This document shows, in pieces, positions 1-10,613 of a stretch of DNA of 21,393 nt (positions are counted from its first letter, which is position 1; each line of letters starts with the position of its first letter). A program made the position numbers and the translations under genes. Origin of the DNA: Neolentinus lepideus HHB14362 ss-1 (Eukaryota > Basidiomycota > Agaricomycetes > Gloeophyllales > Gloeophyllaceae). The stretch spans positions 17,732-39,124 of the forward strand of contig KV425594.1 of NCBI GenBank assembly GCA_001632425.1. The letters run 5' to 3'. The notes beneath the pieces are model-generated. The model saw only the letters and a list, made by a program, of their open reading frames with translations, was not told the origin of the DNA and did not search any database.

Positions 1-170
1 TCCACGAGTCATCCGCAGATAGGCCTGATGCGCGATACCATCCAGCACACCTAACTGTCCATATATCCACAAACACTTCATATCTGTTGTGGACGAGGGT
101 AGTGTTAAGTTGTCGAAATGCCGTTTTCTCCAGGCAGGATCGTCCGGTGCGTATCAGCGGACATCCAATA

Positions 171-188
171 GTGTAGTGGCCACTACAC
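171..188. repeat. 18-bp perfect palindrome made of two CACTA-type ends
   Basis: The sequence GTGTAGTGGCCACTACAC reads the same on both strands. Its halves are CACTACAC in opposite orientations, which resembles the terminal motif of CACTA (EnSpm) transposons. The right half is followed, from position 200, by sequence similar to the leader of the CACTA element further right. It could be two element ends placed head to head, or a chance palindrome; no target-site duplication could be confirmed. Confidence 0.5.
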
Positions 189-199
189 AAGAATAATCC

Positions 200-287
200 C
201 ACGACTTCTCGGCCATCATGCTCCTGTTCAGCAACCCGCTCATTCTTGGTGTAAAGACTCATTCCTTCGTAAACTCAGGACTCGTAA
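200..287 (+). mobile_element. fragment similar to the leader of a CACTA element
   Basis: This stretch matches 7241-7332, the DNA just upstream of the Tnp2 transposase start, in the same orientation. Shared blocks, in order, are ACGACTTCTC, TGTTCAGC, AAAGACTCAT and CTCAGGACTCGTAA. The similarity stops at 287, immediately before the place where the transposase ATG would lie. From 288 on, the sequence belongs to a Helitron helicase read on the other strand. The fragment is therefore a truncated CACTA relic joined to a truncated Helitron. Confidence 0.65.
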
Positions 288-3200
288 CATTGATACCACC
301 AAATGGATCATCTGGATTACCCATGATATTGCATAGACGAGCTGATATCTGGTATAATTCATGACATGATATCATAGAAACTTCATCTAGAAAGATGTAC
401 TCAACTCCATCCAGGCGGGCTTGTACTTGAGCCATTACAGATGATTTGATGTTGACTTTGTCTGAGCTATCAGTAAATCCTAATATAGAATGATATGTTG
501 AACCTCCTACAATTGCTGCAGCTGAGCCAGTGGGTGCCATTACAGTAAAGTGATGACTCTCCAGTCTTAAGTCAAAGTAATACATTATTGCTTTGATTAC
601 CTGTGGTTTACCTGTTCCAGCCATTCCACCTAGATACATTTTTAGCTGTTCTGTCTGAGGTAAACTGGCATAATTAGCAATTATATGAAATGCCCTTTCC
701 TGATCTGGACGAAGTGAAAACATGTTGACTACATTTTGTTGTGACTTGGCTATATCTGGGCTTGATGAGAGGTATGAGCTTAGAAGGTAGGATTGGTCTA
801 TGATTTCCACTTGATTCCATTTTGGTTTACCATTGTTTGAGTATACATTATTTGTGGGGTTAGACTGCTTGTGCTTATCTCGGTCCTCAATTATAGAGGT
901 TTTTTTTCTTTGAATAATGTCCACCCATTCTTGTCTACTTTTTGGCTCAATAGGTTTGATGCTGATGTGCATATTTGCTGGTAGTGGATCTACACATTTA
1001 TCCAGCCATCCTGCCCCTTGTAGTATGCTATGCATTTCATCCATCTGTTTTAGCCTCTGAGCTGACTGTGGACCTATTTCATTACATGCATCTGCAGATA
1101 AATGTTCATCAGTAGCATCAAATATTTCCATATCATCTGCTTGATTTTTAGGCAATCCCATATAATCTAGACTCTCTTGGTCTATGAAATTTGGTAAACC
1201 AAGGATTTTACCTGCCTTTCTTTGCCTGGAGTAATTATCTCTCGCTTCATAGCATTCATATTGGATATTAAAAAAAGACATCAATTGTTCTTGTCTTGAG
1301 GTAAAGTTATATTCATTAAATGCATCATCCCAGGTTTGTTCATTTTCTCTTAAATCAAGACCTGAACGCCATGGCTTAAATAGAGTCATCATGGTTGTGC
1401 AGTAAAACTCTCTATTACCTGTGTCTCTTCTGGGTAGGCTACCACCAATAAAATTAGGAACATAGCCAAATCCTTCTTTTACTAATGTAATGTAATGTGA
1501 ATTGTGCTGAGGGTGGTTAGGAAGAAAAGTAAGTGTAGCTGGATTTACCTTTTCTTGTATATAATCCTTCTCCTTGTCATTATCAACATCTGAATCATAC
1601 TTATGATTTGCATTGACCTCTTGGTTGGTATAGTCAATATCTATACCATCATCAGAGGTGTCAGGATCTGGTATATTTTGTTTCTTTTTCTTTGGTATCA
1701 CCTTTTTATGAGACAATCTTATCCAGTCATATAAATTTACATTTTCATATTCCTTGGAGCAATGGGTGTAATCCATTACTACACTATATGGGGTATAACC
1801 TTCCTTAGTTTTCCATATCATAACTTTATCTGCAGTTTTGGTTCTCATGTTGTCAGCTGATGTCTGTAAATCATTACTATCCCAGCTTTTCATAACTTCT
1901 GATACATATGACCTCCAAAATACTGTTTGGAATCTATGGCTTGTGTAATGATCTGGATTTCCTAGTAGATATGCTGAGGCCATTGGGGCACCTATTTCCA
2001 TTTTGACTGTTAGTGAGTTCACAATCTGTGTTAGAAGTTTCCGAGCCTTTTCTTGGTCTTTTAGACTCCCACCTAACACAGAGGCCTGATGATCATATAC
2101 ATCTTTAATTGTTTGGAAGATTGTGTATGTTTTCAAGGGAGTCTTTGTGATATAATCTGTTACATAAGCTGTCACTAATTTGAGAGCTGTACCTGACAGT
2201 AAGCTGGTTACATCTGAATTTGACCTCAATAAATAAGTAAGTGCAGGAGTGTATGTATTTATCATTGGTTCAAATTTTTTCATTTGAATATAGCCTGATT
2301 CATCAATTGTAGTCTGATGAAAGATACTTCTGGGGAACCTGGCCTTGCATATACCTTCTACTAAGCAGCGGTCATCACATTTTTGGTGAACATTAGATTT
2401 TAGTAGGATATCATTGACAGTATCTTTGAATTTCATCCACCAGGTTTCACTCTCTTGACAAGTGTTACAATGTTGGTTGAGTTCATGACTACAAGAATAT
2501 GGTGGAGGTTTAGGCAGAGTTTGGGTTGGATCTTGGTATCTTGGATTTGAGGCATGATAGCTTACATCTACTGCCACCTGATCCTTTGAGTTATCTATAA
2601 ACTCCCCTTTATGAGCTCCCTCAAGATATTGTACCATCTTCACTCGAAACTCTGAGTTCTTATCCATCATTCTTTCTCTAATTTCTTGTGGACTCAATGA
2701 GTTAGCTATCCAGAGTAATAAATGTAAATGCAATGTTAACTGACCCTGTTGCTCCACTGTTCCATAATAAGCTGCTGTCTTTCCATATAAACCATCATGA
2801 TCACTGTCGACTCCTAACACATGTTTAATAAATAGGTTAACCATCATGTTAAAAAAATGTGCACCTGCAACAGGGTTATGAGCAATAAGTTTGGCCTGTA
2901 CATCATCTGGTATAATGCTTGGTTTAAATATTTCATCAAAGCCTGCATAGTAGAGACAAATTGGATGTTTTATATCAGCAGGAGCGAATGTTATAAACCA
3001 AGAAGCAGCCCCTTTATATGCAATTAGAGACCATATCTCATTTCTCATATACTTTTTATTAGTTACAGATCCTTCCACATGGCCACCAATATGATCCAAG
3101 TCAGATAAAAGTCGAAAGCAAGCTTTCTCTTCATGACTTTCTGGAACAACTCTTTCACCTTTGGATAATCTGCTTGCTAACTCTGTCAAGTAGTCTTGTT

Positions 3201-4925
3201 AATAGATAGTAATCTATCTGTAATCTCATTAAATGATCATTTTTCAGTCAGCAGAAAACCACCTGTTGTGCTAGACTTGATTTGTTCATGGTTAAAAGCA
3301 ATAATAGGAAAGTATTCATCTCATTGAAAGTGTTTGTCATGATACATTAGCAAATGTTGTTTGTGAGCAATTTCAGATATCTTCTGATAGTAATTACTGT
3401 GACCTATACCTCCAAATCCATATGGAAATAGCCAAGGAAACATTTGAGGGTAAAGATGGGGGTTGTTATATATTGATTCTGGATGTTCTGCATGACCTAC
3501 AGCCATGATCTTTCCCCCAGATGTCAGATGTTTAATAGCTATAGCCTTCAAGGATTTTAAGGTTTTGGTATGTAACTGGCTACCTGTGACACCATGAACA
3601 ACTAAAGGGCATGGACCTGAATTTGTGCCTTCATCTTCTCCATCATCATGCAAACTTTTGCCCAGAGTATCATTTCCTTTAACTTGGGGATGATAACTGA
3701 TCACTACTGGTGGCATGTTATCTTTGTATGATTTCAAGTTGTCATAAGATATATTGATATCAAAGTAATCCTCATGGTTCGATTTTAACCATTTTAAGGC
3801 AGCACTCACTCATTTATGGCTAACTAATGAAGGAGTTCTCTTAAGTTCTTCATCTGTCGGCTGTGCTGCACCAGTATATATAAAAGCTAATACTTCATCT
3901 AGCTCTGATTTGGGTGGAGGGAGAACATCATAAATTTTGGGAGTGGGATTGGCAAACATTATTGCATTAGCTCTCATTTTATGCATACCAGATGAGACTT
4001 TGACAACACATCGGTTATGTCATACTCTGGCAATCAGCATTTTTTCAGCTAAAGATAAATCTTGTAATTGTGAGGGAATGTCTCCCAACCAGAGACCATT
4101 TACAAGAGCTAAAGCGGGTGGTTTACCATTCACTAATGATCAAGTACAAGTAGAGCAAACTTTATCTAGTTCTGGGTGAATGATCAGTCCAGGTATAATG
4201 GTAATTAGATCAGAACTCTTTTTTCTCTCTTTTCTAGTCACAATTCGTCCATCATCAGACAGCAAGTGAAGCTTATCTTTATGATCAGCCAAAGGAATGA
4301 GCTGGACCATGGGATATAGGATACCACATACAGCACATCCAGTTTCTTCAATGATAGCAGGATTTTGGGATTCACAAAATCCATGAATGATCTTTTGCAG
4401 CAGTTCTTGTGATGGTGGGTCAGGTGGAAATTTCACATCTTCATTATCTCTATCTAAATTGGACAAATCCTTTCTTTTATGATGAGAAGATTTTTTGCCT
4501 TCATCGTGATGGGTTGTTATTGGTATAAAGACACCTCTCATCTCTGGGCAATGGTGACACTCATGTGAAGTAAGAACTTGCTCAATTTGAGCCTTAAGAG
4601 TCTTTGAATTAATATAAACATTGTGAATCTTCGATAACATTTGCAGTTGTACTTTAGGTAGTTTATTGGCCAGTGTAGCAAGTGGAACATTACTAACCAC
4701 AATATTATCTAGTTCAGTATATTTTTTCTGAGCTTCTGCCACCGTGCAATAGTCCATAATTTTGAATTGCACACCAGACACATTCATTTGTTTTATTATG
4801 GTTTTATTAGCCAAAAAGAAATGATTATGGGAGAGTACATCATGGGAGGAGAATGGTGTCCGAGATAGTGTAGTTGCAGCTCCACCAAATGGCCTTTTCA
4901 AACAAAGATTATTGTTTGTATCCAT
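288..4925 (-). pseudogene. Helitron Rep/helicase, broken and 3'-truncated
   Basis: One long decayed frame read from 4925 downwards. The first part has Cys-rich zinc-binding-like motifs (HxCHHC near 4560; CAVC and CSTC before 4142) and then a region like the DUF6570 that precedes Helitron Rep. The Rep domain (Helitron_like_N) shows the HUH motif HLH at about 2722-2730 and two tyrosines four residues apart (YVTDY, about 2152-2166), the spacing known for Helitron nucleases. A Pif1-like helicase begins with a Walker A variant (GMAGTGKP, about 606-627, Pro in place of the usual Ser/Thr) and Walker B LDEVSM (about 373-390), then stops after FGGIN. In-frame TGA codons lie at 4140-4142, 4020-4022, 3810-3812, 3321-3323 and 3237-3239, with a likely one-base deletion near 3190. 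The residues between these breaks still read as normal Helitron protein. The true start is uncertain; an ATG at 4925 fits because sequence before it is AT-rich and low in complexity. Confidence 0.92.
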
Positions 4926-5239
4926 TTTATATTGGTATTTATAATTACTACACATAACTTGCTGGAAAAAATTGGAGGGGAATATTGTATTTCCTTTGCA
5001 GAGATACTTGATGTTTATATTTAAATGAATGTTATACCTGTGAATAAATAATTTAATATAAAGACATTTGAAATCCCATTTGTTTAAACAGCACTGGCAT
5101 AATTGGAGCTTGATGATACAGCATGTCCTCATTGGAGAAATCACATAATTCTGATAATAATTGATGAAAAAATATAAATGTATAATATTACTATGAGTAT
5201 TCATGATGTAATTCATCTTATATTTCCCATCTGGGGTGT

Positions 5240-5560
5240 CAGAGGAAGTCGCAGAATACTCTCTGGTTGGAACACATTCAAAGGCTGTGGGACACTCCTC
5301 GATCAGGAGATGGGTCACACCAATAGGACACTCCCAAATTGGGAGATGCAGAGAAACCATAGGATACCCCCCAGTGGGGCCACAGGCAACACCAGTAGGG
5401 CACTCCTCAGTTGGGAGACAGGCAAAGCCTGTAGTAAGATACTCCATGTTAGGGAGCCAGGCAAAGCCTGTAGTAGGATACTCCATGTCAAGGAGCCAGG
5501 CAAAGCTTGTGAGATACTTCGCTCCTGGATGCCATGCCATCGTCAATGGTGACATGTAAT
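5240..5560 (-). repeat. 36-39 bp minisatellite upstream of the Helitron frame
   Basis: About seven diverged tandem units. The last three share GGCAAAGC at 5421, 5460 and 5499, giving an exact 39-bp period; earlier units are about 36 bp. Because the period is a multiple of three, the minus strand stays open and encodes a repeated 12-13 residue peptide with recurring GFAWLP and ECPTG-like words. Whether it is translated is unclear. The preserved frame may be only a by-product of the period. Confidence 0.75.
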
Positions 5561-5746
5561 CCATTTGCTGAAGCCAGGATAAGCCGTAATGATATTCATT
5601 AAGTAACAGTGCAAGGCCTGCAAATAGACACAGCAATGTAATTGACAGAGACTGCATGATTTGTTGCGTATCACACAAAAGATGAATGAGAAGTAAAGCA
5701 GGGGAATCCCTCATATGGCAGATGTCGGGAACCGGTGAAGAGAATT

Positions 5747-5775
5747 ATCACATGAAAATGATGTTGTCATGTGAT
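5747..5775. repeat. short inverted repeat
   Basis: ATCACATGA (5747-5755) and TCATGTGAT (5767-5775) are perfect 9-bp arms around an 11-base loop. It lies just outside the Helitron open frame, within AT-rich DNA. It might be a subterminal hairpin of a transposon, but no element end was found beside it. Confidence 0.5.
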
Positions 5776-5859
5776 TTACTGATTAAGCCATATCACATGG
5801 TATTATTATGTCATTCTCCCACACCACAATATCATACCATTGCTAGCATATCATGACTC

Positions 5860-6262
5860 AATCAAAATGGGGTCCCAATCAAAAAATTGCCATATTGGGG
5901 AACTGATTACCTAATCATGTGAAACTAAGCCTGGAACCAAACAGGATTCAAATGGGTACCCACTATAAATTGCCATATTAGGAAACTGATTACCTAATCA
6001 TGGGAACCTAGCCCTGAAACCAAACAGAGTACAAAATTACAATTCAAATGGGGACCCACCCATAAATTTCCATATTAGGAAAGTGATTACCTAAATGTCA
6101 GAAACTAACACTGGAACCAAACAGAGTGTGAAATTACATGTTGAACAGGCACCCATATGGAGTTTCCATATTAGGAATCTCATTATATAATCATTGGAAA
6201 CTAAGGCTGGAAACAAAAAGAGACAATAATTATGATTCAAATGGATACCCACTCAAAAATCA
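5860..6262. repeat. four tandem copies of an ~83-97 bp unit
   Basis: The landmark CCATATT recurs at 5890, 5973, 6070 and 6166. Each time it is followed by a GATTACCTAATCAT-like block, a GGAACCAAACAG-like block and an ATTCAAATGG-like block. Copies differ by many substitutions and small indels, so the array is old. It contains no open frame of note. Confidence 0.75.
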
Positions 6263-6263
6263 T

Positions 6264-6716
6264 GATGATGTAAGCAATGTGTAAAATCTCGCATTTGGAA
6301 GGTACAAACAAAGGACCAAACAAGCAAATGGATGGGCAGCAGCCACCCTGGGATCTAAGAATTTTTAGAATATCTTTTTTGCAATTTTAGCGATTTTTCC
6401 AAGCAGAAATATCAGCTATTGAGGCCCAATGATGTAAACAGCATGTAAAATCCCCCAAGATTTTCATGCCATCTACGGCATTCACTGGTTGGTTTCCCAG
6501 ACTCACTCAATCAGCCAACTAATAAGGCAAGTAGACCATTCTGAGGTAAGAAAGATAGTACAACATCAATAATTACCATATTTGGAAGGTACAAACAAAG
6601 GACCAAACAAACAAATGGCAAGGGCAGCAGCCACCCTGGGCTCTGCAGATTTTTCTGATATTTTTGATGATTTGTCCAATTTTTCTGAGCAGAAATAGCA
6701 ACTATTGACACCCAAT
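6264..6716. repeat. direct duplication of a ~137 bp segment
   Basis: Copy 1 (about 6293-6430) and copy 2 (about 6580-6716) share GGTACAAACAAAGGACCAAA, GGGCAGCAGCCACCCTGGG and a terminal CTATTGA..CCCAAT. In addition, a GATGTAARCA...ATGTAAAATC block sits on both sides of copy 1 (about 6266-6290 and 6430-6454), so the original unit was probably about 165 bp. This is non-coding DNA between the two transposons. Confidence 0.75.
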
Positions 6717-7139
6717 ACAGGCTTGACAGGACTTGCAACCCAGTAATATATTATCATTTTTTCGGAATATTTTCGAAAATAGTGAGGACGCGCGTTGGAA
6801 GGCATGATGACGCACTTGGTGTTGGAAGGCAAACAAAATCTGAACTCTATGTACGTCATAACCTTTCTGTGCACCAAATGACTATACAGCCAATCACAGC
6901 ACGAGAACCCAAACCAACACGGCGAGCGCCACAAGTAACACATTTCAAACAGCGCACTAGTCAATTCCCACGGTAAGAGCGACAAACAAATGCCATTAAA
7001 TCAACAGAAAAGCAACCACACATAAATAAATACTGAGGATATTCCCTGACATGTAAAATATGGTTAAAAGCTTATATTGAAAAAACCAGAAAGTTAGAGA
7101 AAATGAGGATGGCAGGAAGAGTCACACAAGGCCAACAGA
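6717..7139. other. intergenic stretch, no gene seen
   Basis: Sequence between the duplicated repeats and the CACTA leader. CpG is more frequent here than in the Helitron. I see no convincing open frame, RNA gene or repeat. Confidence 0.5.
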
Positions 7140-7232
7140 GACTACAAACCGCGTTTTGTAGTCAGTTTGTAGTGGCCAATAGAATCGGACTTGGAATCAG
7201 AGAATCAAATATTTGTAGTGTTGACTACAAAT
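7140..7232. repeat. clustered ACTACAAA/TTTGTAGT inverted repeats at the CACTA left side
   Basis: GACTACAAA (7140-7148) pairs with TTTGTAGTC (7155-7163), and ATTTGTAGT (7211-7219) pairs with ACTACAAAT (7224-7232). One further TTTGTAGTG starts at 7167. CACTA transposons carry short subterminal repeats that bind their transposition proteins, and the motif resembles the element's own CACTA terminus. They are likely the terminal/subterminal region of this element. Confidence 0.6.
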
Positions 7233-7334
7233 TAAAGTCTCACGACTTCTCAGCATGTAATTCCCATGACTGCCATGTTCAGCCCCCAATTTTGCGCATA
7301 AAGACTCATCCTTCATACCTCAGGACTCGTAAAT

Positions 7335-10300
7335 ATGCCTGAACAGAAAGAATGCTGTCAATGTACTCCATACTGTGGCAAGCTCCTGACCTGAAAGCAA
7401 CGCCATAGGCATTATCTGGCACAAGCAGGGTGGGATTTTGATGAAGAGTCAGATGAAGCATTGGAGACAAGATCTGATGGGGAATTGGGTATCTTGGATG
7501 CAGGAGGTCCAGATCCTATGGTGATGGACATCCAGCCAGACTCAGATTCCTCTAGGGAGCTATCTGTCATTGCTGATGAACCAGAGATGCATCTGATTGG
7601 ACCAGATCTTTCACACACACACACATGCAGGTTGAAGAAGAAGTAGTTCAGGACACTGATGTTGCTATGGATGTCCTTGAAGAGTCACATGAACACCCTC
7701 CAGACTATCTTGAAGAGTCATCAGAGATGTCTGAAGACTCCAGTGAAGAAGAAGAAGAAGATTTTCTTGACAATTTTCCAGATCTGGAGTTCAATGAGGA
7801 TAAAAATGGTCCAGAATCCATGCCTTCTTTTCAGGAACTCATGAAGGAGCTGGAGGAAGCACTTGGTGAAGAACAGGCTGCAGAATGGCATACCTTGCAT
7901 ACGTCAGATTTATTTTGATTTTATCAAAGTTTTCTAAAATTTTGCAGGGAATACTATCCTTATGGAACAAGATTGTGACAACATCCATGCATTTAAGCTG
8001 TGCATGATGAGCAACATGCCAAGATGAGCATTCAATCAAATGCAAGCATCCTTCCATGGGAGAGTTGATATTGACTCTGAGTGGGTTATTCTGCATCGCC
8101 TTGTCATCTTGTCAGAGGTGGAGCCTACATGGATTGACTGCTGTGAGAAGAGCTGTATCTGCTACACCAGGCAGTATAGCAGTCTGGACAAGTGCCCATA
8201 CTGTGGAACACCTCACCATCATGCATCAGGACGGGCTCGTCGAGTTTTTTGCTATCTCCCAATCATTCCCCGACTTCAAGCCTATTTCCAAAATCCATCT
8301 ATGGTAACAAAGCTGAAATACCGAGTGGATTTTCATCCAAGCAATACTTCAATTCTCGATGTCTTTGACTGTGGTCACTACAGCAAGCTCTGCGCTTCAA
8401 AGGTTGTCATTGATGGCAAAGTCCAGAATCACAAGTATTTCTCTGATCCTCGGGATATTGCATTCTCTGTCTGCACAGATGGCTATCTCATCTTTAGCCG
8501 CAAGCATGGTGGTCCTTCAGCTACACCCATATTGCTTCAGAATTACAACCTCCCTTCCACAATCCGCACCCATCTCAATGAGCTCATCTGTTGTGGGGTC
8601 ATTCCTGGGCCCAATGCACCAAAGGACATAGAGTCATTTCTGGTCCCTTTGGATGATGAGTGTGCAAGACTTGCCTTAGGAGTTTCCACCTTTGATAGCT
8701 TGGCTAAAGAGCAATTCCAGCTTCATGCATATGCACTGTTCATCACTGGTAATATCATTGCTCTTGAAAAGCTACTTGGTATCAATGGCCACAATGCCTT
8801 CTGCCCATGTCGGGTGCAGAATTCGGGGATTTCAGATGGAGAGCACTGGAGGAACCATTTATTATGTCCCTCTGGCTGAACCAATTGAGTGCCAGTCTGG
8901 CCCCAAACAAAAATCATGGTCTCCAGATAATCTCCCTCTATGCACTCCTGAGACTAATGAGGCAGCCATAAGGGCCATTGAAGAAGCAGCAACAAAGAAA
9001 CAGAAGAAAGAGCTCATCCGCCATCATGGAATCAAAAAACACCCTGTCTTGAGACGTGTTGGATCTCTGGACCATACCAAATGTGCACCTTGGGACTGGA
9101 TGCACTTATTCTTGGAGAATAACTGCCCAAATCTGGTAAAACTCTGGACTGGGAACTTCAAAGGTCTTGATGAAGGAGTAGAAGAGTATGAGTTGTCCCC
9201 TGATGACTGCGAGCAGATTGGCCAGGAGACAGCTGATGCAGTCAAGGATATTCCAGCCTCATTTGTCAGGGTCCTTGCCAATATTGCCCAAGATCAGAGC
9301 AAGTTCACAGCAGAGTCCTGGGGCTTCTGGTTCATGTACATTGCACCAGTTGTTTTGAAGGGCCAATTTCAGAATGAAAAATACTACAAGCACCTCTGTG
9401 ATTTTGTGGACATTATGAAGATTAGCATCCAGCTGGAGATTACAAGAGAGCAGGTTGATGATCTGGAGCAAAAGATTATTCAATGGGTTTATGAATATGA
9501 AGAGTAAGTCCTCATTGAATTGAGTACATTTTAAATTAATTAACATTGATTTTTAGATATTATTATCAATACTGAGAGGCTCGTTTATCAACATGCCCAC
9601 TTGTTCTCCATGGCTTACTGCATCTTGCAAGTGATATCTGTTACTGTGGACCAGTCTGGGCAACCTGGACCTTCTACATGGTGCGATTCTGTGGCTATTT
9701 GAAGTCTGTACTGCAGTCAAGAAGTCATCCCTGGAGCAATCTCAACAAGCGTATTATCAACCTTGCTTATCTCAGCACACTGGCAGCACAATATGATCTT
9801 GATGAAGAACTAGGCATCAATGTTCCCCAGGAAATATCTATTCGTGAACGTATCTATGATGATTGTAGGTTGATTGTCTTGTCCAGGATCTGAAGTATCC
9901 TAACTCATTCATAGATCCAGACACCATCCTGCATGCACCCTGTGTAGCAACACACAAGCCAGATGATGACACTTGGAGACAGATTGCATGGTATTTTGCT
10001 GAAGTCACTCAAGTGAGAGGCAATAGAAACACAATCAAAGCACGACTCCCTCAGGTGATGCCACAATGGGGAAAGATGAGGCGCAGAGGTGGTGATGCCA
10101 TGACCACAGTTGTTTCACAGAGGCACTACTCTCGTGTGGCTGCAAGGAATACCACATATATCCGAGTAAGCTTTTTGCAAATTTAGTGTGGATATTGTTT
10201 TCACATACACTTCTTTCCAGTATGAGCTGCAAGTAAAGGAGGCCACTGGCCAGTTCAAGGTTCAAGTCTTCTATGGCCGCCTTGAAGCAATTTATGTGTG

Positions 10301-10613
10301 TGCCTTGGATGATAACAAGAAATTTTGGGGAAATGCTGCTGGTAAAACCTGGATACTTGCACAAATCACACCATGCAGGACTGGACTTAAGGATGCTACC
10401 CAGAATCTGACATTCTATGCTGACTCCTCAGCAGGTCATTCTAGAACCCTGATCACTGACATTCGCACTATTGTGTGCACTGTTGGTAGAATACATTCCC
10501 GAGGTCATTGGTATATTATTGACAGGAGCAATGCTGCAGTACAGCCAGTTTTCACAGATCAAGGAAATGGTGGGGACAGCAGTGATGAGGAGGATCAGTT
10601 GGACGAATTTTAG
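7335..10613 (+). pseudogene. Tnp2-family (Transposase_21) CACTA transposase, broken
   Basis: The frame opens with a Cys motif (CCQCTPYCGK), followed by an acidic Glu/Ser-rich region, a second Cys block (CCEKSC...CPYCG, about 8140-8205) and the Tnp2 core. Core words include DIAFSVCTDGYLIF, NYNLPSTIRTHL, GVIPGPNAPKD and GHNAFCPC (about 8450-8810). The C-terminal part (CPLVLHGL, WTFYMVRFCGYL) reaches a stop at 10611-10613. Introns inferred: 9504-9556 (GTAAGT...TTTTAG) and 10166-10220, both joining in frame; 7903-7947 is possible but does not restore frame. Breaks: TGA at 7392, 8025 and 9573; a frame change at the CA repeat near 7613-7626; another at 8811-8815; another between 9868 and 9890. Translation on either side of each break is clearly family-like, so these are lesions rather than gene boundaries. 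Confidence 0.9.
7611..7626. repeat. CA microsatellite at a transposase frameshift
   Basis: A run of CA dinucleotides. The acidic transposase frame used before it ends at 7646, and the frame used after it starts near 7625. Dinucleotide slippage is the simplest cause of this frameshift. Confidence 0.7.

Larger units (their letters stand above)
288..5714 (-). mobile_element. degraded, truncated Helitron transposon
   Basis: A minus-strand rolling-circle transposon of the Helitron class, identified by its Rep (HUH endonuclease) and Pif1-like helicase domains. Its 3' part is missing: the helicase ends at the 287/288 junction. The 5' terminus is not resolved; the right limit given is only the end of the open frame that contains the minisatellite. 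No TC start, CTRR end or terminal hairpin could be assigned. The element is very poor in CpG and its reading frame is broken at several places, so it is not autonomous. Confidence 0.85.
7140..10613 (+). mobile_element. degraded CACTA (EnSpm-like) DNA transposon
   Basis: A plus-strand element defined by its Tnp2-type transposase and by the ACTACAAA inverted repeats ahead of it. The leader 7241-7332 is repeated at 200-287. The exact left terminus is uncertain because the outermost motif reads GACTACAAA rather than CACTA. The right terminus was not found: CATGTAGTG at 10656-10664 is a possible end, but it has no matching target-site duplication. Three in-frame stops and three frameshifts make the transposase non-functional. 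Confidence 0.8.

Noticed and set aside
3189..3809. Separate genes starting with TTG at 3189 and GTG at 3809
   Set aside because: These are segments of one broken Helitron frame directly after a frameshift or TGA; non-ATG starts are not expected here.
3937..4179. 80-codon plus-strand frame inside the Helitron
   Set aside because: The minus strand here reads as Helitron protein between two TGA breaks; the plus frame has no family motif.
7839..8096. 85-codon minus-strand frame over the transposase
   Set aside because: Antisense to clearly family-like Tnp2 sequence.
9869..9886. 18-nt GT...AG interval in the transposase as an intron
   Set aside because: Far too short to splice; a frameshift lesion is simpler.
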